Below are positions 13,198-24,589 of a stretch of 64,000 nucleotides of DNA, piece by piece. The notes beneath the pieces were generated by a model. It made no database searches. It saw only the letters and a program-made list of their open reading frames with translations, and was not told the DNA's origin. Where the stretch lies: contig JAHQIY010000007.1 in the NCBI GenBank assembly GCA_019054805.1, forward strand, positions 439,501-503,500, in the 5' to 3' direction. The position numbers and the translations under genes were made by a program. Position 1 is the stretch's first letter. Each line of letters starts with the position of its first letter. The stretch is from Brachionus manjavacas. Lineage: Eukaryota; Rotifera; Eurotatoria; Ploima; Brachionidae.

Positions 13198-14019
13198 CTC
13201 AATGCAGTCAATATTATTTTTGCACCTAATTATTCGAACCAAGTTTTTTCGAAAAAAAATTAAGACACTTTAACAAAAACACCTAGTTTATTTAATTGTC
13301 TTATGAATCAAAAATAATGAAACAAAATTTTTGGAAGTTGAATTTATTAAATTTTTTTTAATAAGATAAAAATCTAAATAAAGTTTGAGTAAAAATTATT
13401 TCCATGATTTATTATCTTATGTTGAATCGCTTTATTTTGATTCAAAAAGTAGATATTGTTTCATGATTAATATTTTCTTAATTCGCTTAAAGATTCATAA
13501 ATAAAAAAATAATTATTTGTTTACATTAGCAGCTGTTCAAATCAAAATTTTCATTTCATAATAAACTCAAGTAGAATAATTAGAAAATTTCATTTTAATT
13601 TATTAGATAGTGTTTATTTATTATTATTATTTTATAAAAAAAATGCATATTAAGAGATCCTATAAATAAATAAGAGATTTGGCTTTAATATAAAGCTTTT
13701 GTTGAGCTCATACTTTTAATTTTTAATTAAAAATAAATTTTAAAACTTAAATAATAGTATATTTTGTCTAAGGTTTCACCATAATAGCTAATACAAGGCT
13801 AAAAAACACAATTTGTACCAATTGTTTAAATTCTTTTTTTTTTAAATTCAACTACATCAGTTGGCAATCAATTTCATTTTTAAAGATGCTTTTTTCATCA
13901 TCGAATACATTATTAAGAATAAAATGTATTATTTTTTAAATAGACTTAAAGCAAATAAAATAGGTGTGTAATTTTTTAAGAATAGAATTTTAAAGAAACA
14001 ATGTTGTTTTTTCGAGAAA
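13198..14019. other. Intergenic, upstream of usf
   Basis: AT-rich DNA that must include the usf promoter. I see no supported gene or repeat boundary. Confidence 0.5.
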
Positions 14020-14690
14020 AGATTATTTTGAATGAGATGCTTGACAATATAGTCCTTGATGATCGATCCTAAAAATTTGCAAGGAACAGAGGTGAGCAGG
14101 ACGGTAGTTTGCTACATCCATTCTATTCCCTTTTTTGAAGATAGGCGATACATTTGCGTCTTTCCCGTCTTTCCATTCCTTTTGGAGAGTTGAAAGAGTC
14201 AAAGATTGAACGAAAAGATATTCCGCAAAGAGCCGCAAAGCGCTTTTGCACACATTTTGAAGGGGTGTGTTGCTACTTGATCAATTTCAGTGTTTTGTCT
14301 CTGCAAAGTTTTTTAAGCTTAGAAATTACGGTGGCAGGCGACACAATGTCTTTAACTCGGAAACCAGAATCATGATGTGATTGAAAAGTTTCCCTTGCAT
14401 GATTGATTATTGTAATCGAAGTCGGTTGATCAAAAACGGAATGGAAAAATTCATGTAATGCATCCCAAAAACTTACCTTGTCTGTATTGATCAGTCCATC
14501 TGAATTTTCAATGGCTGCAATGGTCTCGCCTTTAGCATATCTTCGATTATGTATGAGAATAGTTTTTCAGATTCTTCTTTAAGTCTTGAGCTAATTTACG
14601 TCCGAAGGCAATTAGACTCTGTTTGACTAACTCTTTCACTTGTTTATATTCTAGTTTGTATTACCCATCTAATAATAAGTCTTCCTTTTA
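14020..14690 (-). mobile_element. LINE fragment, N-terminal part of reverse transcriptase
   Basis: The minus strand reads WKDGKDANVSPIFKKGNRMD, then VANYRPAHLCSL, the conserved start of a non-LTR reverse-transcriptase domain (usually W..A.V.PI.KKG....NYRP.SL). Upstream to about 14640 the linker between endonuclease and reverse transcriptase can be followed in pieces with frame breaks. The catalytic palm is absent, so it is a fragment unrelated to the host genes on either side. Confidence 0.7.
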
Positions 14691-15208
14691 ACTGTATATC
14701 ACGAAAAATAGACGTAAAAATAAATGTAAAAAGATGTAAAGAATTTTTAAATTTCTTGGGCGAAATTTAATTAAATTTTATCCTATTTTAGATTTTTAAA
14801 TCAAATTTAAAAAAAGAGAGCCTATTTTAAATTAATTTTTCAATTTTAAAACTAAAATTGGCAAAGAATACGGAGCAATTAGAAAAAAAAATATATGTGA
14901 AATTTTACTAATTATTTAATTTTTTCATATTGTAAGGCCACTCAAAGTTTGAACCTATAATAGATGGTGGAATTTTTGTTTTAGGATAGAAAAGTGGCTA
15001 CAAATAATTTTTTTTTTCTGAAAAAAATGTTTATAGCATAAAATTCTCTCAGGATTTCGAAAATGCTTTTTTATATCACTTTTTATTTTTATCAAAAAAT
15101 TAAGAAAAATCCAAAAAAATAATTTTTCTTTTCCAGAGTGTCAGGTGCCATAAGACGTTAAGACAAAAATTTTCTGAGACACATCTTTTTATCTTATTTT
15201 AAGACACT
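14691..15208. other. AT-rich spacer before the transposon
   Basis: Low-complexity DNA between the LINE fragment and the left inverted repeat. Nothing further can be assigned. Confidence 0.4.
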
Positions 15209-18200
15209 AATAACATATTAAAATATCTAAGATTGGAAAACTTGGCTTCCTTCACTTTTTAAGAAACAAAAACTGTTAAAAAATCAAAAAATATTTTTTA
15301 TTTAAAGATTAAATGAAATATGCCTAATATGATGGAAATATTAATTTTTTAGGACAAAATATTAATCTACGTATATGAAAACCCAATAAAATTTCTTTTA
15401 ATGATGGCTTTTTTAATTTTTATTTGACTTTTTACCATTTTTTTCTAGCAAAGAATAGTCAAAATAACTAAATTTTGTTGCTTGATTCCAAATTAATTTT
15501 TCTTAACTAGAATTTAAGATGTTAATCAAGCTTTATATTTTTTGTAAACTCAACAAATTCTCTACAAAAATTAATCTAATTCTGAAATATTTTTTTATAA
15601 AAATCGTGTTTTGAACTTGATTTTAGTTTGGTTTCTTAAGCCACTTAATAAAAATATATAAATAAAACTCTATCTGTTTTGAATTTTGAAAACATAAAAT
15701 TATTTAAAAAATGACCAAATGCTCTACAAATATTAAAATATTTCATATTTTTTTATTCATTTTTTTCAAGTATTTATTTTGTGATCTTAGCTAAAAAAAT
15801 AATCAAAAATAGTTTCAAATAATATAAAGAAATTTTGGTGATTTTATTCTTCATCTGAAAGATTGTCATTATTTTCAATTACTGAAGAATCCTCATTTTC
15901 TAATTTATCTTTATCACAATTCATCGCGAATTTAAACATCAAATTACTTCTTCTCTTCTCTAACTTTCCAGGATTATGTTTTTCGATTCCCACAAACCAC
16001 AATACACTGGTTACATGCGCACAAGCTCCAAAAGCCGCTTTTTCAATCACAATACAATCCTGTAATCGGTTCTGGCTCTAGTGAATATTTCACCCATGTA
16101 TTATGTTTAGATTGCGACACGAACCTTGATTTAATTTTTACTTGGATTAAATTTCTATCTTCTTCAAAATACTCAAATTTGTAATCTTCATTTTGATTAG
16201 TATGCTCAAGCGAATATGAAATACTTTGCTTTAATTGGTATACTCCAAAACAAATTGATTGAATGTATTCTTCTGTTAACTCTGGAAATTCAAATTCATT
16301 CAGATGAACAATTCTTTTTTTTATAAAACGATTCTAATATTTATCAATTTCGCTTTTTAAGAGGCTTTCTTCGGTTGATTTTTCTATCATCCTTTCATAA
16401 AGTGCAATTTTTTCTATATCATTTGACTTAGCAATTTGGGGTCTATATTTGTTTATTAGCGCGTAAACAAAACGAAAATCTTGTTCCAAATACTTTATAT
16501 TGATATTCGAAACAACATTATTAAAATATTTCCAGTGTTTAATGCACCCATTAGCTGACTAAATTACCCATCGTATCTTTGTAATAAGGCGTGAATCGTT
16601 TGCACCCATCGTAGTATGTTGTTTCCTACCTTGTAGATAACTAGGCATCTTTGGTTCAAATTGCTTTTCTTGAAGGAATTTGATTGAGTCTCTAAATCCT
16701 CTGTCGACAACAAAAATGTCTTCGTGATAGAATCATTTGTCAGCTTCCCGTATTTTACTAAAAATATTTTCTAGTATATTTGCATCATTATTTTTTCCAT
16801 TCGCAAAAAAAAGGTCCAATCAGAGTTGTTCCTCAAGTCGCTATTTTTCAAGTCTTTCGACCAAAAAGTCTTGATGAACTTGATGAACAACTCTGGGTCC
16901 AATAGATTCGATTATTGTACCATCTGTTGCCACAATCAGCATAAATTTTGGAAAGCATCTTTTCTTATGTTCAGAAAAGGACGCTTTCTGAAAACTATAA
17001 GAATTTGTCTTTTCTTTGTAAATATAAGTCGCGTCCCAAATTGTGATATCATCATTTTCATTAGCTTTCAATAGTACTTTAGCCAATGTAGTGGTATGAT
17101 TTTTGATTAAATCATCGCGATTTGTTGAAATAAAACCAATTTTTAACGGAGTAAATTCATGATTTAAACTCTCTCTAACTTTTCGGATGCATCTTTTAAT
17201 TTGGTCATATGATGCGAATGGAAAAAATGCCGAAAGCTCTTTAACGCTAATACCAGTTCTCAATTTGGTCAAATAAAAACCAAGAGCGTTAATTAATGAA
17301 ATTCTCCCTGAAAATCGAGCTTCTGAAATAAAGCTATACAAATTCAAAAAATTATCTCTCGATATTCCAGTGAGAATTCTACAGCGTTGATCACTAATTG
17401 CTGTAAAATCTAGCAAAATATGTTCTGATGAAGGTTGAGGAATATGAAATGTATTATCTTGGAAATTGTCTACCAAAGCAGGTTCAATTTCTTCGGTTAT
17501 ATTCTCAACATTAAACTCATAAAAGAAACCATTTATTTCCTTATCAGGACATGTTTTTGAAAGAGATTTATGGCAGTCATTCCAAACCCATGTGAAAATA
17601 GTGTGATCAATACCAAGCTTTCGAATCGCAAGAATTAACCATATCGACAAAATGCGAACTTTATACCTATTAGAAATCTGAGATGCCCTTGATCGATTAT
17701 TAAATCGATTGTGATAAACAACACACTTATAATTGGTCATTTTTCTTAAATAATTTTATGTTTTCAATATTCAAAACAGATAGAGTTTTATTTATATATT
17801 TTTATTAAGTGGCTTAAGAAATCAAACTAAAATCAAGTTCAAAACACGATTTTTATAAAAAAATATTTCAGAATTAGATTAATTTTTGTAGAGAATTTGT
17901 TGAGTTTACAAAAAAAATATAAAGCTTGATTAACATCTTAAATTCTAGTTAAGAAAAATTAATTTAGAATCAAGCAACAAAATTTAGTTATTTTGACTAT
18001 TCTTTGCTAGAAAAAAATGGTAAAAAGTCAAATAAAAATTAAAAAAGCCATCATTAAAAGAAATTTTATTGGGTTTTCATATACGTAGATTAATATTTTG
18101 TCCTAAAAAATTAATATTTCCATCATATTAGGCATATTTCATTTAATCTTTAAATAAAAAATATTTTTTGATTTTTTAACAGTTTTTGTTTCTTAAAAAG

Positions 18201-18246
18201 TGAAGGAAGCCAAGTTTTCCAATCTTAGATATTTTAAAATGTTATT
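15209..18246. mobile_element. DNA transposon with ~510-bp terminal inverted repeats
   Basis: The left arm, about 15209-15718, is the near-identical reverse complement of the right arm, about 17733-18246. Only scattered substitutions separate them, so the arms are young or homogenised. The outermost matched bases are AATAACAT, and no convincing target-site duplication flanks them. The 2-kb middle carries one transposase gene on the minus strand. Its ATG lies inside the right arm, so the left arm carries a second copy of the same ATGACCAA start context pointing inward. The long arms plus the protein features suggest an IS4EU/ISL2EU- or Harbinger-like DDE superfamily. The superfamily is inferred. 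Confidence 0.85.
15844..17740 (-). pseudogene. Decayed DDE transposase with C-terminal SWIM-like zinc motif
   Basis: The first 299 codons (17740-16841) are open and start in the right inverted repeat. They include a helix-turn-helix-like segment (ISVKELSAFFPFASYDQIKR) and the first catalytic block ITIWDATYIY. A stop then ends the frame. About 150 nt further on, the reading DIFVVDRGFRDSIKF supplies the second DDE block, and later stretches cover the helical C-terminal domain, split by at least two more breaks. The last open piece (16050-15844) follows a CDC triplet and reads EKAAFGACAHVTSVLWF, the C-x-C...C-x-H layout of SWIM zinc fingers. Together they indicate one ancestral transposase of about 600 residues that is now non-functional. 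I do not see a THAP domain. Confidence 0.75.
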
Positions 18247-19040
18247 GTTTAATAAAGTTTCTAAAACTAAGTCTATTCTCTTCAATGTCAAAGTCTAAGT
18301 CCAGTCCTAAGTTAACCGCTAACAAGTTTTTAGGTTTGCATTTTGGTGTGGAAAACAGATGAAATGATTTCAGCAAGGGTGGTCAAAAACTAGTAAAAAT
18401 CAGTAACTCTTTATATATTTATTTATTTTACAATGCAACCTGTGAAAATTTAATTATTAAAACAATACTAATATACTAAATTAACGATCACTAAGGAAAT
18501 TCAATAAATTCAACTGAAAAATTAATTATTCATCACAACTTTATTAAAAAAATACTTTTTTTTTTGCAATGGTTGTAAAAATCTTCGCCATGTAAAAAGA
18601 TTTGTATATGAGGCTGGGCGGGATTTAAGTTTTGCCTCATAAATAAATTAAGTTGACTAAGTAACTGTCTTTTTATTTAATTATTAACAATCAATCAATC
18701 AATTGATTAATAGTAAAAAAGTGCGAATTTAATTTGATAATTTTTAAATAGCGCACAATTAAAAGAAAAACATAAATTAAATTGATATAATCTGGCAAAA
18801 AAATGAAGAAAATAATAAAACAATAAAGATCTAGACATTTGATTGAAAAATTGAAATTACTAGATTTAACAAAAAATTTCGGGTTTATTATAATATTGAT
18901 CTCAATAAAGAGAAGCTATTTGGCAAGCAACTTTGTTTAGCTAAATTTTAGACCCAATTACTTATACAAAGTACCCGGATATTTTGAGAGATTTTTAGAA
19001 ATATATCCTGATAACCCAGTAAAGATTACTTAAAATAAAG
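18247..19040. other. AT-rich region with LINE-like tail
   Basis: Near 18270-18310 there is a CAAAGTCTAAGTCCAGTCC-type word related to the repeat at 26.1-26.6 kb. At 18605-18650 a GAGGC/GCCTC hairpin precedes ATAAATAAATTAAG, resembling a retrotransposon 3' end. No host gene is supported. Confidence 0.35.
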
Positions 19041-19050
19041 AAGTTGAAAG

Positions 19051-19179
19051 TAAGTTTGAATTTTCACCCATTAAAACTCCTGGAGACGGGAATTGCATTT
19101 GCTATTTGGTTTCCTTATGTATTTTTGGCCATACGAAACATTCAAAATTATTAAGATTTTTAATTCTTTATTTTAAAAA
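19051..19179 (+). pseudogene. OTU-type cysteine protease fragment
   Basis: One open stretch reads TPGDGNCICYLVSLCIFGHT followed by a helical Leu-rich segment and a stop. The DGNC core with Asp and catalytic Cys two residues apart, plus a downstream hydrophobic helix, is the start of an OTU deubiquitinase domain. The His-containing second half is absent and the 5' side is broken. Such OTU fragments often belong to mobile elements in invertebrates. The host element, if any, cannot be identified here. Confidence 0.5.
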
Positions 19180-19639
19180 ATAAAGAATATTTAAAAAAAT
19201 AATTAACAGAAGCTCCCTCCTATCCTTGTATTATGACAAATTAAATAAAAAACTGAAAAAAAAATTATTAAAAGACTCTTAATTGAAATCTATTCAAATT
19301 GATAAATTAAATTTTAAACTGATATTAAGATAATTTTCTTATGAATATATTAATAATTAAAATACAAAAAAATAAATCTGTACGGACAATTTTTTTTGAA
19401 AATTAGTTGACAATTAATTAATTGACAATTAATTTTCATTTATCTCCAAAATCTTTGCTAAATCATTATTAACATATGTCTTTTAAACTTTCTTTACATT
19501 TATTAGCTTATTAACTCTTTTTTAATTTTCTTATATATTTTTTCTTTTTATAATTTATTCTGGAGCTCTAGCTCAGTACAGAAAACAAATAAATAAATAA
19601 ATAATAAATCCTTTATCATTATATTTTAAAAAAATGTTT

Positions 19640-20000
19640 AGTACTGATTCTTTCAGATTACTGATTACTGATAGTGTCAGAGTTTCACTCGAATAATCAC
19701 CAAGACAACTCAAATAATGACGTGGATGACGTGACGTGGAGTCAGATGTTGTAGTACCTTTAAAAAAGCGTGGTAAGGGTATTGTGTATGAGTTTGTTCA
19801 AGAAACTACTTAACAAAATTTCATATTTGACTTTAATACAGAAAAAAACGTAATCGGATTGATCAAGTGTAGAGACCAAGGTTAATAATATTTTTCTTGA
19901 TGTTGAGTAAAGATACCAAGAACAAGTAACGACCCCAATCCAATCCGATGAACCGAAGGTAGCTCATGAGCCGCCGAACAAAAAATCTGGTAGACTATGA
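19640..20000 (+). pseudogene. Unassigned degenerate coding fragment
   Basis: This patch is clearly richer in G+C than its surroundings and contains short open pieces such as VVVPLKKRGKGIVYEFVQET, then a broken frame to about 20000. It looks like an old protein-coding sequence, possibly from a MULE-type element in which a Lys/Arg-Gly-rich leader precedes a zinc finger. That identity is a guess. Confidence 0.3.
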
Positions 20001-20277
20001 AAAAAAAAATTTAATTTAAATTCTTCAATTTATAAATTTTTACAAAAATTTTCTTTCTGCCATCAAAAATTATATTTTGTTATTATTTTTTGAATTTTTT
20101 TGTCGTACTAAATATTTTTTTAGATTGTCATTAAAAATAACTTTTTAAGTCTGATTTTAATACAATTAGTCACTTAACTATTAATAAATTTGTCAGTAAA
20201 AAAAAATTATATTGTCAGTCGAAAAATTTTTGTTTTGTCAATAAGATAAAATAAAAGCCTAATCATAATATACCATT

Positions 20278-20840
20278 GCTGATTGTTTTAGACCTACAGT
20301 CGATTCTCGATTTAAAGAGCGACTCGGGCGAAAATTTCAACTGGTGTTTATATCGAAACTCTTTGTATCGAAATTTCATTAAAAAGATGGAAAAAAAAAA
20401 TTTTTTGGTTTCTAAAATTTTATAACTAAATAAAACAAAGAAATGGTTAACAAAAAAGAAATTTTTTGAAAATATTAGAAATAGATGTTTGTTTTGTATT
20501 GCATTTTTCAATTACAATATTTTCAATATTTAATAAGAAATCAATGATGTTTTATTCAAAAAAAAAATTTTGGATCATTAATTCGATTAATTGCATCTTT
20601 CTTTGTTTTTGTGATTTGGAAATTTCTTCGATATCTGAATCACTTTTACCACTGTCCTCTGTAGTGGTTATTGAGTTGACAATTTTGAAATTAGATAAAA
20701 AACCTATTTGTGAATAAAACTACTATCAATAATTATTATCAATTTATAAAGAGTAATGAAATAAATTTATTGTTTTTTTTTATTATTAAAGTGTGGAAAA
20801 AAAAAATTCCTGCTCGTTATCGGAAATTAAGTGTTAAATT
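20278..20840. mobile_element. Possible pogo/Tigger-like remnant
   Basis: The words CAGTCGATTCTCGATTTAAA at about 20296 resemble the terminal repeats of pogo/Tigger elements. On the minus strand a Ser/Asp/Glu-rich segment (DSGKSDSDIEEISKSQKQ) followed by a short hydrophobic motif resembles the C-terminal tail of their transposases. No matching right terminus or catalytic domain is visible, so this is tentative. Confidence 0.3.
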
Positions 20841-21611
20841 CAAATTAAAAATTTGAATTTTAATACAATTTTAAATATAAATATATAAAAGATAGCTATT
20901 ACGAAGAGTAAATAATTTTTTTAATTTTGTTCCTCTTCGCTATTAGTTCTAATAAGCTAACTTTTTTCAAAATGACATTTTTTTTTAAATATTAAGGTTA
21001 TAAATTAATAATTCTATAATAATTCTAAGGAATTTTTGAGTAACATTTGACGCATTTTCATTTGATTTTTACTTTAGATCAAGTCATTAACCGATGCTTT
21101 TAAGCTGTGCACAGGAACAGAATAATAATGTTCCCTTAACTTATGATGCTAAAGATAAAAAATTTATGCAGATAAAAATCTAAAAATTTATTTATCTTCG
21201 CATTAAGATTTTATTCTTAAAAAAGAATAATAAAAAATCCTAGTAAATAACAAATTTAGGACAAGCGGTCAATTGAAAAAACTAAAATCATAAAACAAAT
21301 ATTGGTTGTTTCTCTCTCAAATTTTTTGTTCGATGCAAACTTTGACTCTTGATTTAATATTTGAAATAGAAAAAAGCGAATATAAAATTTGTACATAATA
21401 GATAAAGAACTCTCGTATTATCTAAATTTAAAATTCTAGACAAATCTATAAATTCAAAAATTTTGTATTATTACACCCCTATTATTTAAGATTGTTTCTA
21501 TTATAGTCTAGAAGTTTCGTTCAATTTAAATTCATATCTATTATAAATATTTAAGAACTAAGAGAATTTCAATTTAAAAATTTTGGTTAAAAAAAAATCG
21601 TTTTTCTAACA
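20841..21611. other. Intergenic, upstream of the Cys-rich secreted gene
   Basis: AT-rich DNA expected to contain the promoter of the gene starting at 21612. No repeats or genes were identified. Confidence 0.4.
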
Positions 21612-22531
21612 ATGAAATTGAAAATCGTTCCATTTTTAACGCTGATCTTGATCATACAAGTTTCAAACGCATTTGTAATTAATCCATTCGGTTCTATATC
21701 CGAAAGTTTTTTTAATTGGAATCCTCTTGCTGACCCCACAAGTTTACTTGGCGAGCCATTTAAATTCGATCTCAATGCCACTAATCAGACAAATTTTAAA
21801 AGAAACTACATTTATGGATGCAATTGTGAAAGTCGAAACTGTTCTTGTTGCGCCCATGTCGAAGTAAAAAGGATGAAATTAAATGACACAGGTAATTTTT
21901 ATCTAAATTTGAATCCAATTTTACAATTCTACTCTATAGGATGTTTGAACATGAGCTATTCAAACTTGAACGATATCTTTGTTCAGTTCGATTTAGACGG
22001 AAAGATTCTTTATGAAAAATCTATCTCTGGTAAGGATAGACTTTTGAAAATTATTTATTAAAATTTTTAATTAAAGTGGTCAATCCGCCTGATTTGTGCT
22101 TCCAAACTGGTATTCCTTTGGCAGAGCTGTGTCTCAAATTCTACCAGCTAGATGCAAGAAATCGATCACTATCTGGATGCGTTGATCTAATTGCCAAATT
22201 TGATCGCAAACAAATCGCGAGGATTAAACTAGGATCATTTCATTTCGGAAATAAAACCTTCTTCCATCAAAAAAGTAGCATGAGTATCTTTGTCAATAAT
22301 GATAATTTGGAGTATCATTACGGAGACCAAGCCAAAGAGTTGGAGAAATTCAACAATGCTAGTAGAGAGTTGTTTTCCAAGACTTTTGAGAATTTTGTCA
22401 GCAATTTTCAACAATTACCTTTGCCTCATTTTTCAATGAATCTTCAGCCTAACAATTTTTTTCAAAATTTTTTTAGTCCTCTCTTCGGATCAAAAAATGC
22501 TGCTGAAGATTTAGAAAATTTGGATAAATGA
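21612..22531 (+). CDS. Secreted Cys-rich protein, DUF4773-like
   Basis: Two exons, 21612-22029 and 22077-22531, join in phase 1 and give 290 aa. Residues 1-20 are a clear signal peptide ending VSNA. After an Asn-rich linker come the cluster YGCNCESRNCSCCAHVEV (about residues 68-85), GCLNMSY, and, just after the intron, VVNPPDLCF, then LAELCLKFYQLD and SGCVDLIAKF. This order of Cys clusters, an NPP-x-C motif and an LC-x-F-Y-x-L block matches my memory of the DUF4773 family of secreted invertebrate proteins of unknown function. The tail (about 230-290) is Phe/Asn-rich with no Cys. Extracellular location is inferred from the signal peptide. No biochemical role can be given. The 47-nt intron has good GTAAG and AAAG borders. 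Confidence 0.8.
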
Positions 22532-22660
22532 TTTGTTTGTATCGCATATTTAATCAAATTTTTAGGGCTTAAACTTTTATTTTAGTTTGATATTTTAATA
22601 AATAATTTATAAGTCATGTTTCATTTTTATTAATTTTGCAAAGGGATAAAAAAAAATTGA

Positions 22661-22916
22661 TTAGCTAATATAATAAAAATTTTCATTTGGCTTGTATGTC
22701 CTTCTTATTTTTGTTGTTGTTTGCTTTGGTAAGAAAAAAATTTTAAAATTTTCAAAAACGTGGTAAATTTTTTTTGGAACATCAGAATCTTTAATCCATT
22801 TTGTTTCACTATCGGAAGGCATACATACCACTTTAAAAAAAATCATTAGTTTCAAATCAAAAAATTTTTCATCAAAAATTTTAAACAGAACATGATCATA
22901 ATATTCGCAACTTTAA
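22661..22916 (-). CDS. Unassigned short open frame
   Basis: An open frame of about 84 codons lies convergent to the DUF4773-like gene. The stretch SDSETKWIKDSDVPKKIYHV is less AT-biased than its surroundings and could be an exon: a pyrimidine-rich tract and AG precede it on the minus strand at about 22832. There is no clear start codon context, no partner exon and no family I recognise. It may be an old mobile-element fragment rather than a host gene. Confidence 0.2.
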
Positions 22917-23932
22917 GTTAGCAAAATTTTAGCTTTGACTCATACTTTTGTAAATAAAAAAAAGTCTAAGTAAAATTTATTTCCTTTAAAAAAAGTTAAA
23001 ATATAATTGTTAAATTTAAACCTCAATTTAACCTTCAAGAGCAATGTAGTAAAGATTAGAGAAAAATGAAAATAAAATCAATGAAAATGAATTCTTTTTT
23101 AATCAATTTTAAAATTTATCTTATCTTTTAATCAAAAAAATTCTGATTAGACATTTTTAACTAATCAGTAGAAAAGATTTAATTTAATTTAAAATTAGAA
23201 TAAATTCAATTTAAAATTTGATTGAATTAATGAGGTTTTATTCAAATTTTCCATAATTATTGTAAAAATTAAAATTAATTGTTTTGTTTAATTAAAATAT
23301 TTCGTAGCGGACTAATTTAGCCAAAATGATTTTAAAAGCATTAGAAAATTGATAATGGGATTATTAAACGCAAGTCGTTTCTTTTAACATTTAATAAAGT
23401 CTTAGACAAGTGTGATTTTATCAATCATTTGAAAAACACTAAATGCTATCTAGCAACTTGAAAAAATAATTAAAAAATTTTTGAGTATTGAAATTACCAA
23501 AAAAAAATTTTTTTCAATTAATTTTCACGACAGCTCCATAAAGAAAAAATGTCAGGGGATGATTTAATTTCTTAATCATTTTTTGTCTAAAAAATAGGAT
23601 ATTTTCTTTAAAAAAAGTTAGTTAAAAACCTCTTGTTTCAAAAATTAAAATTTAAATTAAACATCAGAAAAAAAATTAAACAAATTTGGTGTATTTTGTA
23701 AAAAAAAATTATATAAAATCAAAAGAATAGACAAAATTTTAAATTTAAACAATTTATAAACTAATAAAAATATATTTGAAAAAAAAATAAACTAATGCCA
23801 AGTCTATATTTAGATCTTTTTAAAAAATAAAAAAAATAAAATTTAATAAAATTTTTGTTTTTAAAATTTTTCTATTTATGACAAATATGAGAATTACAAT
23901 GGAAAAGATCAAACTTCAATTAGATTTAAAAG
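22917..23932. other. AT-rich, nothing seen
   Basis: Low-complexity sequence with no supported gene, repeat boundary or RNA gene. Confidence 0.4.
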
Positions 23933-24094
23933 TTCAATAAGATAAGTTCTGTGAATGCAACATGGTGAAATGATTTACAAAATCAACTTCGCTCGAAAAT
24001 ATTTAAATATAATAAAGCAGATTTTTACCAGAACCTGGTTGATATAACTATGCATGTTGCACCATGTTGCCTTTACAGAAATTATCTTATTGAA
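23933..24094. mobile_element. Short MITE with GCAACATGGTG inverted ends
   Basis: About 160 bp are bounded by imperfect inverted repeats of about 35 bp with the consensus TTCAATAAGATAA-TTCTGT and GCAACATGGTG. A related but diverged copy lies at 56245-56398. There is no coding capacity. The superfamily is unknown. Confidence 0.65.
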
Positions 24095-24589
24095 ATTTAA
24101 AAAAAAGCTGTATTTTTCATTTTTTAATCTGTTTTTTTTACTGAATTATACTGAACCATTTTTCTATTAAGTTAAGAATTTTCTCCTAGAATTATATAAA
24201 AAATCAACGAATAACTCACGGATCACTTTACGGGGGTATGCGATAGTCAAAATTTAAGCAAAACAAGTGAAATTTGAATACTTTCATAAAATTTTCAAAT
24301 GAAAAAAAAACTTACTTAAGATGATCATCAGGAAAAAAAATCTTTCTCTCATTTCTTAGAATTTCAATTTTATATTTCAACTTTATTTTGTATATAATTT
24401 AAATTATATTCCTTCTTATATTGTTCCACATAAAACCAAATGTTCACATATAAGCGTTTAAAAGATACTATAAATACCTTTACTATCGTTTAACAAGATC
24501 AAAACTTTTATATATTTTTAAAATTTTATTTATTTTTTTGAATAGTCATATATACGAATATAAATTTAAAAATAAAAAGAACCAGATTT

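Noticed and set aside
16826-17074. Plus-strand open frame opposite the transposase
   Set aside because: It is the antisense shadow of the DDE transposase and has no independent features.
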